From the NCBI GenBank assembly GCA_025996655.1, contig BNTO01000025.1, positions 1 to 8,710 of the forward strand: 8,710 nt of DNA. The letters are read 5' to 3'. Made by a program: the position numbers and the translations under genes. Numbering within the stretch: position 1 is the stretch's first letter; every line of letters starts with the position of its first letter. Source of the DNA: Alphaproteobacteria bacterium. GTDB lineage: Bacteria > Pseudomonadota > Alphaproteobacteria > BNTO01. Below are positions 1 to 5,754 of this stretch, piece after piece. The notes under the pieces were generated by a model that worked only from the letters and a program-made list of their open reading frames with translations, ran no database searches and was not told the DNA's origin.

Positions 1-11
1 GCCGACGTAGA

Positions 12-35
12 AGACTAAAAGACTAAAAGACTAAG
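12..35. repeat. Three tandem copies of an 8-bp unit
   Basis: Units AGACTAAA, AGACTAAA and AGACTAAG follow one another without spacing. They lie just past the 3' end of the minus-strand tail gene. No coding frame or hairpin explains them. They may be slippage in non-coding DNA or part of a feature cut off by the window edge. Confidence 0.7.
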
Positions 36-64
36 AGGAGAATTCGTTGGGCAAGGAAGAGATT

Positions 65-574
65 TTATATTTCCTCCAGGTCCAACGTCCAGCTTGCTTT
101 CTGAGACCATTCATCGGTTTGAAGCGAGAAAGAAAGAACGCGCATTGTCAATTGGGGATTGTAAAAAATAAAGACATCCCGCTCCGACCCGGGCAGCGTT
201 ACGGTTCGCCCGGCCACCGTAACCCCCTCCAAAGGCTTTTTGTTGTCGTCAATAACGGAAACCGAGCCTTCAACAGGGAGGCGGTCGAGCGTGACCGTTA
301 TGACGCCTCCGTGCGCCCCAACTTTCTGGCACAAAGGTTGAATGCAGCCGACGACGACCTCGGCACCTACCGGAAGGCCATCCGTGGCCATCGCGGTTTG
401 GTCCGTGCAGCGCAGCGTTGAGCGGTATTTGTGCGCCGCATGACCCACAAAAAGAAGCTCGCCATTCAGCGTCCGCTTAAGTTCGCCTTGGGCGACGGGC
501 TTCAAATCTTGCACGCACCCACGCGCCGACAGGGGCGGCAGCCCTCCTATACTTAATGTTAATTCTGTTTGCAT
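65..574 (-). CDS. Phage tail-associated structural protein (family inferred)
   Basis: The product is 169 residues. The ATG at 574 is chosen because AGGAG sits 7 bases upstream; an open frame continues to 688 but has no ribosome site there. Seen: no signal peptide or membrane segment; an N-terminal part with ARGCVQDLKP, KRTLNGEL, KYRSTLRCTDQ and a DGL..G..V.V.CI pattern; then a beta-rich half with repeated V-T-V and V-S-V strands. Inference: this pattern resembles a small virion protein found among tail genes of proteobacterial siphophages, which carries RRTVNG and KYRSTI-type motifs. It shares its strand with the connector, adaptor and tail-terminator genes further along, which supports a tail role, but a 2.4-kb gap separates it from them. 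The exact role is unknown. The stop (TAA) is intact and the gene looks full length. Confidence 0.6.
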   Translation of the reverse strand: MQTELTLSIGGLPPLSARGCVQDLKPVAQGELKRTLNGELLFVGHAAHKYRSTLRCTDQTAMATDGLPVGAEVVVGCIQPLCQKVGAHGGVITVTLDRLPVEGSVSVIDDNKKPLEGVTVAGRTVTLPGSERDVFIFYNPQLTMRVLSFSLQTDEWSQKASWTLDLEEI

Positions 575-985
575 CGTTTTACTCCTATTTTTGTTTCTTG
601 ATGGGTTTGATGTTTGGGCTGTTTTTGAAGAAAGCGGTTTTAGAGCCCCGCGGCTTGGCACTATGGCGCAAAAAATTCGTTGAGACATTGTTGGGGAATT
701 TCAAGGGACTCGGAAAAAGTCCTGCCTTTAACAATGGGACGATAAGGACCGTAAAGAAGAATCGCATGCCCCGGGGACATACCACGCGGCAGATCCCGTG
801 CGGTCCCGAACCCATAGGAAGTTAGGGAACGTCAGCATGTCGTGAGTACCTTCAGTTAAACGGCAACTCCGTCTAAATCTGGGCAAGCTATGCCATTTTT
901 TCTTGATTTCTTTTTTCTAGGTGTTTGGCGCAGCAGGATAATTAGGGATACTGAACGTGCCCCGCAAGGCATTGAAAATGTTTTC
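575..985. other. Stretch without a confident gene
   Basis: No convincing gene is seen in these about 410 bases. On the minus strand a frame open from 815 ends in TAG at 585-587, inside the ribosome site of the tail gene, as is common for an upstream gene in a phage operon. Its translation is low-complexity, basic at the end, and unlike any family I recognise, so it may be the decayed C-terminus of a lost gene. A small hairpin (GGACT 706-710 with AGTCC 718-722) is present. Confidence 0.4.
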
Positions 986-1016
986 TAAAAACGGCACAGT
1001 GGCAATAAATGGTGCC
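986..1016 (-). terminator. Probable intrinsic terminator of the secreted-protein gene
   Basis: Read on the minus strand just past the TAG at 1022-1024, GGCAC (1016-1012) can pair with GTGCC (997-993), followed by GTTTTT. An alternative overlapping pairing is TGGCA with TGCCA. The stem is short with a long loop, so strength is uncertain, but position and T-run fit. Confidence 0.5.
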
Positions 1017-1021
1017 AGTAT

Positions 1022-1726
1022 CTAGAGATTAAACGTAACAAACATTTTTCCGTCCTCCATCAGCGCAACCCATAGGTCGAACACAATTTGAGTCGCCGCC
1101 ATGTCCAGTATTTTTCTCAAGGCTGCACCCAAATCAGTAAGGGTTTTATAAACATTGGCGTCAAAATCTGCTTCTTGAACTGGCTTAAAACCTTGTAAAT
1201 CTAAAAGGTCCTGCTTCAATGTTGAGCAATAAGTCCGGTACGCCTTGTAAGTTCCGAAAAAAGTATTTTTGAGTATAGTTTGGTCGGTTGTAAGCGGGTC
1301 GCCACAACGTTCTGGCGTAGTTAAGGCTATGGTTATACCACATCGGCAAATCCATTTGTTGGTGATGTGCCATTCCAGTAGATGCTTTAAGATAGTAGAA
1401 AGGACATCGACAGCTCCGTCATTCACGAGGCATTCCTCCCAAGAGGCGCGGCTTCTGTTTTCCCCTTTACTTAATGTTCGGAGCAATGCCATAATGGTGG
1501 GTTCGAATTTCTCGATGGACTTTTGTATAGGCTCCAGGAGTGCTTGACCGAAGTAAACATCGCGGTTGAAGAGTTGTATTTTTGCCCCGGCCGTCACGAT
1601 CTGCAGCAGCCGAGTCAACCCGAAATCTGCACCCTGCCTAGCGGAAGCAAGGTTAACCGTTCCATAAAACTGCACACTAAAGGCCCCCAAGCTAAGCGCA
1701 GACGCTAACAATAATTTCTTGAACAT
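1022..1726 (-). CDS. Putative secreted protein of unknown function
   Basis: The product is 234 residues. The ATG at 1726 has GGGAG 7 bases upstream. Seen: residues 1-29 form a Sec-type signal peptide (basic FKK, hydrophobic core about 5-22, AxA-type site ASA at 27-29), so export is likely. The mature part is predicted mostly helical by eye, has five cysteines (99, 127, 129, 141, 167) with a CRC pair, and no membrane segment or known catalytic motif. It is divergent from the secreted-protein gene at 1984, with 257 bases between the two starts, and is followed by a terminator-like hairpin. It lies between two phage structural genes of the same strand but does not resemble phage morphogenesis proteins. 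I do not recognise the family. A host-interaction or periplasmic role is possible but only inferred. Confidence concerns being a real exported protein gene. Confidence 0.75.
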   Translation of the reverse strand: MFKKLLLASALSLGAFSVQFYGTVNLASARQGADFGLTRLLQIVTAGAKIQLFNRDVYFGQALLEPIQKSIEKFEPTIMALLRTLSKGENRSRASWEECLVNDGAVDVLSTILKHLLEWHITNKWICRCGITIALTTPERCGDPLTTDQTILKNTFFGTYKAYRTYCSTLKQDLLDLQGFKPVQEADFDANVYKTLTDLGAALRKILDMAATQIVFDLWVALMEDGKMFVTFNL

Positions 1727-1781
1727 ATTAAAACTCCCAAAAATAAAAGATTACTAAAAAAAACACAGACCCCACCCAAGC

Positions 1782-1787
1782 CGTCAA
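1782..1787 (-). promoter_or_regulatory. Possible -35 box for the gene at 1726
   Basis: The minus strand reads TTGACG here, 56 bases before the ATG. At the usual spacing the matching -10 is only a T-run, with TAGTAA further down, so the promoter is weakly supported. Confidence 0.25.
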
Positions 1788-1933
1788 CACTTATCCGCAA
1801 CGACCCGAAGGATATCATACTTTTCTTTTTATAACACTGATCTCTCCTTTTCAAGCTTTTTCTGCAAAGCGTAAAACGCATCACGTCTCGCTTTCGCGCG
1901 TCGAGCCTCCCCTGAATCTTAACTCTTTTTTAA

Positions 1934-1961
1934 CACTTTTTATTATATCCTAATAAAAGTG
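1934..1961. promoter_or_regulatory. Inverted repeat in the divergent intergenic region, operator-like
   Basis: Arms CACTTTTTATTA (1934-1945) and TAATAAAAGTG (1951-1961) are complementary apart from one bulged T, with a 5-base centre. A second, overlapping perfect palindrome TAAAAG-TG-CTTTTA occupies 1954-1967 and abuts the TATAAAT at 1969. Placement next to a -10-like box between divergent genes suggests a regulator site. A hairpin in the transcript is the alternative. Confidence 0.4.
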
Positions 1962-1968
1962 CTTTTAG

Positions 1969-1975
1969 TATAAAT
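1969..1975 (+). promoter_or_regulatory. -10-like box very close to the start of the gene at 1984
   Basis: TATAAAT ends 8 bases before the ATG at 1984, and no Shine-Dalgarno sequence precedes that ATG. If this box is used, the transcript would begin at or next to the ATG, that is, leaderless. No good -35 is seen. Confidence 0.35.
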
Positions 1976-1983
1976 AATATCTC

Positions 1984-2940
1984 ATGAATTTTCAACTTTT
2001 AACGCGACTGATGTCTTGTAGCAGCGTTCTCGCCTTTGGGGCGGCGACCTCTTTTTCTTCTGATGAGCCTCGGTTTGAACCCTATGCAGACTGTGCAAGC
2101 CTTTGCCGCAACTTTGCGGCAGGTCAAAGACTTGAAGGCTTTTACTCTATCTTTTATGGCGAATCCAAAGAAGGATCACAAGATTTGCTTCTTTTTCAAG
2201 CCCAACGTTTCGTCGAAGGCTTAAAAAAAGAGCCCACATTGCCGGACGCGATTCATTGCGCCGCGGCTCTTTATGAGGTTGAATGTGTTCAGCATCTGTT
2301 GAAGCCGCTTAAAACATGTATTTCTGAAGGAAAAAAGGCGAAGCTCGCCTCACTTTTGGAGGATCTTGACGCCCTTCGGACTCAAATCCGAAATCTTCAT
2401 GAAGCTTATGACAGTCCACAGAACTTAGCCGCTGTTCCGCAACCCAATCCTGCCGCTACCGTTATGCAACTCGCGCCTGCGGTTGTTGCACTCCTTGGTA
2501 CTAACGCACCGGCCGCGACTGCGGTTGAGCAGCCTGTAGATCAAACCGATGGGGTTGAGGAGAATCCTGCACTACCACGGGCAAAAGAGGGAAATGCTAC
2601 AGAAAATCCCGCAGGTCCGGACTTTGCCGCGCAGCCTCAGCCTGAAGAGCACGCTGAAGAACCTGAAACACCAGCCGCTGAGGAGGTCGTTGCGGGGAAT
2701 CCTGAACAAGATGTAAATGAAGGCAACGAAGCTGAGGAACAAGAGGAAAGTGAGGACAACGAAGCTGAGGAATCCGAGGAAGCTATCGAAGGAGAGATTG
2801 AAGACGATCTTCCCCAAAACCGAGGCTTCTGGCGGGGAACGGCACACTTTTTCGCATCCGTCTTTTACAAAACGTGTACAGCGGTCGCCTCTCTTTTGGA
2901 ACCTTTCGCCGATCTGGAGAAAGAAGAGGAACCGGAATAA
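1984..2940 (+). CDS. Putative secreted protein with long acidic low-complexity region
   Basis: The product is 318 residues. Seen: an N-terminal signal-like segment (MNFQLLTRL, then a small-residue hydrophobic stretch to about residue 25); a helical domain at about 30-145 with five cysteines (37, 41, 92, 101, 112) and a possible coiled coil at about 118-142; a Pro/Ala/Glu-rich stretch at 150-275 that is probably disordered and becomes almost pure Glu/Asp/Asn; and a C-terminal helix (281-310) rich in Phe, Ala and Leu that could bind a membrane or partner. The ATG at 1984 keeps the whole signal segment but has no ribosome site; an ATG at 2011 is an alternative. The gene runs opposite to the phage genes and converges with the tail-terminator gene 11 bases away. 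The family is not recognised. The architecture (exported, Cys-rich head, acidic linker, amphipathic end) would fit an effector or surface protein, but this is inference. Confidence 0.75.
   Translation: MNFQLLTRLMSCSSVLAFGAATSFSSDEPRFEPYADCASLCRNFAAGQRLEGFYSIFYGESKEGSQDLLLFQAQRFVEGLKKEPTLPDAIHCAAALYEVECVQHLLKPLKTCISEGKKAKLASLLEDLDALRTQIRNLHEAYDSPQNLAAVPQPNPAATVMQLAPAVVALLGTNAPAATAVEQPVDQTDGVEENPALPRAKEGNATENPAGPDFAAQPQPEEHAEEPETPAAEEVVAGNPEQDVNEGNEAEEQEESEDNEAEESEEAIEGEIEDDLPQNRGFWRGTAHFFASVFYKTCTAVASLLEPFADLEKEEEPE
2725..2772 (+). repeat. 33-bp in-frame near-duplication in the acidic region
   Basis: AACGAAGCTGAGGAA occurs at 2725-2739 and again at 2758-2772, exactly 33 bases apart, giving NEAEEQEESED followed by NEAEESEEAIE. 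The offset is a multiple of three, so the frame is kept. This is a recent or selected expansion of the Glu-rich linker. Confidence 0.8.
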
Positions 2941-2951
2941 AGGACAGAGCG

Positions 2952-3389
2952 TTATTTATTTTTAGCAGCGGTTTGGCGCTTTCTCACGAAAGCCTCGCAG
3001 CGCTGCTCGACTTTTCGCGGTGAATTGATGACTTTCTTGAAATCCAAAACACTGGAATTCATGCGAAAGGTGACTTCGTAGGAGGGCGGCAGGGAAAAAG
3101 AAATACCGTCCAAAAGTTGCTGAAGGCAATTGGCAATATCGATCACCTCGCTACCGTCCTCGCTGTTTCCGAAAATAATGATCTTAAAAACAACGCGCCC
3201 CCCTTCCGTTTTGAGGCGGACTTTTTGGTTCCACACTTCTTCCAGTTCCAAAATAATGGAGGGCCATTTTTGGGGTACGGCCGTTGGAGTCATGACAAAG
3301 ACATTTTCTAACGTGAGGCCATATTCGGAGCCAACTCCTTCTTGACCCATCCACTGCCGTAATGCCGCTAAAACGCCGAAATCAACCAT
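2952..3389 (-). CDS. Phage tail terminator / tail completion-like protein (DUF3168-like)
   Basis: The product is 145 residues, near the family's usual size. The ATG at 3389 has an AAGGGGAA ribosome site and overlaps the stop of the adaptor gene by 8 bases (ATGGTTGA), so the two are translationally coupled. Seen: N-terminal helix VLAALRQWMG, a middle beta section with PSIILELEE, then VVFKIIIFGN followed by a helix EVIDIANCLQQLLDG, and a basic C-terminus. This layout (short helix, strands, then an 'F.V.I.....S..ea..ia..l...L' block) matches the DUF3168/tail-terminator fold, which caps the tail tube at the head end. Gene order (connector, adaptor, this) is as in HK97-like phages and gene transfer agents. 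The assignment rests on position and pattern rather than strong motifs. Confidence 0.6.
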   Translation of the reverse strand: MVDFGVLAALRQWMGQEGVGSEYGLTLENVFVMTPTAVPQKWPSIILELEEVWNQKVRLKTEGGRVVFKIIIFGNSEDGSEVIDIANCLQQLLDGISFSLPPSYEVTFRMNSSVLDFKKVINSPRKVEQRCEAFVRKRQTAAKNK

Positions 3390-3777
3390 TGTTATTCCCC
3401 TTTTCGTAACATAATGTTTCTAAAAAACGCCCTTTTTCGCCCCAAGGGGCCAACGGGCAAAGCACGGACCACGTTTTTTTCTTCCAGCGAAGCGTATTGA
3501 GCGGCAAATTTTGGCCTGCTGCTTTGCGGGCAAGGTCGAGACGCTGTCGTATCACGACGCGATAAAGAGGCTGCTGAAGATTACGTTCCAGCCCCGCCAT
3601 CATCTTGACGAATTTCACTTGGGTGTTATGCAAGGGGGCAACGTACGCCCAGGCCGCGCCTAGGATCTTCTGCTCCTTCTTTTCCTTGCCGAAACTATCC
3701 GCCATACTGAACTCAGACATCAAGGTCACCCTCTCCTTCATGAGGTTTAACATGTTTTTCGTTAACAAATTGTTCAT
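3382..3777 (-). CDS. Phage head-tail adaptor / head closure protein
   Basis: The product is 131 residues. The ATG at 3777 is chosen because AAGGAG lies 6 bases upstream; the frame stays open to 3918 but that extension enters a palindromic element and lacks a ribosome site. Seen: KERVTLMSEFSMADSFGKEKKE followed by AAWAYVAPLH, then YRVVIRQRLDLA, LNTLRWKKKTWSVL and a final strand. This is the order of the SPP1 gp16/HK97 gp7-like head-closure family: 'R.t.......D.fG......W...a.v.pl', a central 'yrv.iR.r.d', 'i.w....y.i'. The protein joins the connector ring to the tail. It has an 8-base stop/start overlap with the tail-terminator gene downstream. About 70 bases before the start, the operon is interrupted by three palindromic elements that separate it from the connector gene, so its original transcription may be lost. 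Confidence 0.7.
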   Translation of the reverse strand: MNNLLTKNMLNLMKERVTLMSEFSMADSFGKEKKEQKILGAAWAYVAPLHNTQVKFVKMMAGLERNLQQPLYRVVIRQRLDLARKAAGQNLPLNTLRWKKKTWSVLCPLAPWGEKGRFLETLCYEKGNNNG

Positions 3778-3850
3778 GGGAAACTCCTTTTTCCAACTTT
3801 TTAAAAATGATTTTTGGGTTAAATTTTTCGCGTAAGCGATTTTTGAGCTC

Positions 3851-4100
3851 GATGCCCTCCGATGGAAATAGGGGATTTTTTCCAAACAGGCGGGACACGT
3901 AAAGATGTTGCTCCCCACCCGCCCTCACAGGGTAGCAGAAAAACGTTAAATAACTGTAAACAAAATATAAATATTGTAAAATAATCTTTTGTTTATTATT
4001 TTTTAACGAATTTGTGCTATTTTATAAGGGTGGGTGGGGAGTACCCTTTTTGTTGCGCCACATGCTGGGAAAGAGTCCCCTCTTGTTAGCGGAGAACGTA
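3851..4100. mobile_element. Degraded copy of a ~250 bp palindromic (MITE-like) element
   Basis: This aligns along its whole length with the element at 5502-5748: both share TTGCTCCCC near the left arm, CTCACAGG.TAGCAGAAAAACGT, the AT-rich centre with TGTAAACAAAATATAAATA, TGTGCTATTTTA, GGTGGGTGGGGAG and TTGTTGCGCC. The outer arms are complementary but carry many more mismatches than in the other copy, and no target duplication is recognisable. No protein is encoded. It separates the adaptor gene from the connector gene. Confidence 0.75.
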
Positions 4101-4125
4101 GAAGCGATTTTTTGGCCCGATCATG

Positions 4126-4297
4126 AGACTTCTTGCCGAACCTTCCAAAACGGAATTTGGGATAGGAGATGCGAAATGTCCCCAAAGGGACAGGAGCGGC
4201 ACCCCCAAAAGGTGAAGACTTTTGGGGGAACCCGCCGCCTCCAAGCATCGCATCGACGACGCCAAAAACTGTTTTCGAAGAGACCGGCAGAAAGTCT
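4126..4297. repeat. Long branched palindrome, possible structured RNA or MITE
   Basis: Nested complementary segments pair from outside inwards: GACTTCTTGCCG (4127-4138) with CGGCAGAAAGTC (4285-4296), 10 of 12; CTTCCAAAACGG (4142-4153) with CTGTTTTCGAAG (4269-4280), 10 of 12; GATGCGA (4168-4174) with TCGCATC (4248-4254), perfect; GCGGC (4196-4200) with GCCGC (4234-4238), perfect; CCCCCAAAAG (4202-4211) with CTTTTGGGGG (4219-4228), perfect with a 7-base loop. A side hairpin TGTCCC-CAAA-GGGACA fills 4177-4192. Short open frames cross it but match nothing I know. The right end coincides with the insertion point of the next element. Confidence 0.65.
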
Positions 4298-4469
4298 TAG
4301 AACCTGTCTTCACAAAAGGAAAATTCGGCAGAAACGCTGAAGTTTTGAGATGATTTTTGGATAACTCAAGGGCTTTAGCCGTCTTGCATAAATTTTAGAA
4401 ATTGCCCTAAATCGTCTGCGTCTGTATCCCTTTTACGAAGGCTTGCGAACTTGTGAAGACAGGTTCTTA
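4297..4469. mobile_element. 167-bp MITE with 16-bp terminal inverted repeats and TTA target duplication
   Basis: Element 4300-4466 begins GAACCTGTCTTCACAA and ends with its exact reverse complement. It is flanked by TTA at 4297-4299 and 4467-4469. A 3-bp TNA duplication and GA-starting ends fit the IS1031-type branch of the IS5 family, so a full-length relative elsewhere in the genome probably mobilised it. The interior codes for nothing. The right-hand TTA is the stop codon (TAA on the minus strand) of the connector gene; because the target was duplicated, the insertion left that gene intact. Confidence 0.85.
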
Positions 4470-5009
4470 AATGAGTCTTTCGATACGATAGGGTTTAAGA
4501 ATCGCCTGTATCTTCGGCGCAAGCGGGCCCCCTCCCTCCCCTTCTCGGTCTTCATATAAATTCGCCACAACGAGCAAAACCGCTAAAGACAGATTCGCCG
4601 GCACATCCGAGGCGCGCTCGCCATACCCCGCTTGGTAGATCACCTCAACGGCGTGGGCATTTGTCGACAACGTAATTTCGGGGATAGCGTGCTCAAGCTC
4701 AATAATATAGCGGAGAACGGGCTTAGTTTTGCCACCTTTGTCCAAGGCGTTAACGGCTATCACCTTCAAAAGGGGCGGAAAAGGAAGCGCAATGTTGAGG
4801 GCGCCGCTTCGGAGGCACGCGCCTGAAATTTTTTTCTTCCACACTTTATTTAACAAACTGCGCCCGAGGTCTTGTTCAACAAGAGCCGTCGCCGTTTGGA
4901 TGAGTTCTTGCAAGAAATCATCCTCTTCGTCGTGATCGATTCTTAAATATTCTTTGACTCTTTTGAGGCTCACCGCAAGAACGGATGAGGATTCGATAAG
5001 TTGTAACAT
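4467..5009 (-). CDS. Phage gp6-like head-tail connector protein
   Basis: The product is 180 residues. The ATG at 5009 is chosen over the ATG at 5021 because GGAGG lies 5 bases before it (the upstream ATG is itself part of that ribosome site). Seen: residues 14-50 hold LKRVKEYLRIDHDEEDDFLQELIQTA...VEQDLGRSL, the hallmark N-terminal helices of the HK97 gp6/phiE125 gp8 connector family (L.evK.hLRid...eD..l..li.aA...ve...gr.l). A central beta region follows, then VEVIYQAGYG, a helix ANLSLAVLLVVANLYEDREG (Y-E-.-R-E motif) and the typical end ILKPYR. It is therefore full length. The protein forms the ring between portal and head-closure protein. The capsid gene normally upstream is missing. The stop codon lies exactly in the target duplication of the downstream MITE. 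Confidence 0.85.
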   Translation of the reverse strand: MLQLIESSSVLAVSLKRVKEYLRIDHDEEDDFLQELIQTATALVEQDLGRSLLNKVWKKKISGACLRSGALNIALPFPPLLKVIAVNALDKGGKTKPVLRYIIELEHAIPEITLSTNAHAVEVIYQAGYGERASDVPANLSLAVLLVVANLYEDREGEGGGPLAPKIQAILKPYRIERLI

Positions 5010-5499
5010 AGTTACCTCCATGAAAAATAAAAAATAAGGGATACTTCAGACGTTTTGAAAACCGCGGAGTTTGGGTTCCTGAGTTTGGCCCCTGAGTTCT
5101 GTTGCTAAGGTTTTAAAGGACGCTCCCATCCCCCACGCTCTTCAAAACGCAGGACGCTTTTGAAGGCGAGGAGCGCGATAGGACGCGGGCCGAGGGTCCA
5201 ACACTTAAGTCCGCTCCAGGCTTGACCTCGTAGGACTTTTAAAAAATGTTGGGCGTTTTTTTCGAAAAAATCGCCGCACTGTTCCTGAACCGAAAGCCTT
5301 TTTTTGAGGGCGCTTCCGGGACGCTTTCGCGTTTTGTTCTCCCTTCCTTCTTTCAGGATAGGCTTTTTCTTTTTGAAAACGCAAAAGAAAAAAAAGCCCA
5401 TCCCCAAAATTTCGCGCCGTCTTTTATCCGCCTGCGCCCTTGGGAGACGTCTCCTTTAAGAAGCGGAAAACATTTCCTTTTTTTCTTAAAGACACCCTC
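5010..5499. other. Non-coding stretch packed with palindromes
   Basis: No gene is supported here. Five inverted repeats follow each other: CTTCAAAA/TTTTGAAG (5140-5165); GGCG.../...CGCC around a perfect TTTTTTCGAAAAAA (5252-5275); CGAAAGC/GCTTTCG (5291-5329); a near-perfect one with arms 5356-5374 and 5383-5403; and GGAGACGTCTCC (5443-5454) overlapping a hairpin with arms CTTTAAGAA/TTCTTAAAG plus inner GGAAA/TTTCC (5454-5491). An open frame on the minus strand (5105-5407) crosses four of them and is unlikely to be a gene. CCTGAGTT is repeated at 5078 and 5091. The capsid gene expected upstream of the connector is not here. Confidence 0.6.
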
Positions 5500-5501
5500 T
5501 A

Positions 5502-5748
5502 TACGCCATCCGCTAAAGATATTGGATTTTTTCCCAACATGCGGCGCAACAAAAATGAGATTGCTCCCCGCCTACCCTCACAGGATAGCAGAAAAACGTC
5601 AAATAATTGTAAACAAAATATAAATAGTTCAAAATAATATTTTATTTATTATCCCTTAACTATTTTGTGCTATTTTAGGTGGGTGGGGAGCAATCTCTTT
5701 GTTGCGCCGCACGTTGGAAAAAATCCAATATCTTTAGCGGATGGCGTA
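5502..5748. mobile_element. Palindromic MITE-like element flanked by TA, well-preserved copy
   Basis: Terminal inverted repeats run about 85 bp: the left end begins TACGCCATCCGCTAAAGATA and the right end is its reverse complement. Pairing continues inward through TTGGATTTTTTCC, GCGGCGCAAC and TTGCTCCCC, around an AT-rich centre at about 5590-5668 that itself contains ATAGTT/AACTAT. TA at 5500-5501 and 5749-5750 flank the element, as expected for target sites of IS630/Tc1-mariner type transposition. It has no coding capacity. A second, degraded copy is at 3851-4100. The element ends 6 bases before the ftsA ATG and its right end contributes to a TATAAT. Confidence 0.85.
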
Positions 5749-5752
5749 TAAT
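5747..5752 (+). promoter_or_regulatory. Perfect TATAAT formed at the MITE/ftsA junction
   Basis: The last bases of the palindromic element plus the adjoining DNA read TATAAT. A matching -35 (5724-5729 is TCCAAT at 17-base spacing) is poor. A start about 7-10 bases downstream would fall after the ATG at 5755 but before the in-frame ATG at 5785, so use of this promoter would favour the later start. Confidence 0.3.
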
Positions 5753-5754
5753 GA

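Noticed and set aside
820..960. Possible tRNA or structured RNA in GC-rich gap
   Set aside because: A GGGTTCGGGACC-like stretch recalls a T-arm, but no acceptor stem, anticodon arm or CCA end can be arranged around it.
3778..3918. Longer start for the head-tail adaptor gene
   Set aside because: The extension enters the palindromic element at 3851 and has no ribosome site, whereas the ATG at 3777 has AAGGAG at proper spacing.
4003..4340. Several open frames on both strands between the connector and adaptor genes
   Set aside because: They are read through palindromic elements; similar frames in different copies come from shared repeat DNA, and none resembles a known protein.
65..5009. Complete gene transfer agent
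   Set aside because: The order connector-adaptor-DUF3168-like fits a gene transfer agent, but capsid, protease, portal and major tail genes are absent and the last tail gene is not a typical member, so only a remnant can be claimed.
5105..5407. Minus-strand open frame of 100 codons upstream of the connector gene
   Set aside because: It crosses four palindromes, is rich in Phe and Lys runs read from homopolymers, has no ribosome site at its start, and resembles no capsid or other phage protein.
5246..5637. Plus-strand open frames before ftsA
   Set aside because: They run through palindromes and into the MITE; the shared peptide-like stretch SAKDIGFFP is the translated terminal repeat, not a protein motif.
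3851..5748. CRISPR array or toxin-antitoxin system explaining the repeats
   Set aside because: Repeats are two dispersed palindromes of about 250 bp, not short direct repeats with spacers, and no small paired genes or cas genes are present.
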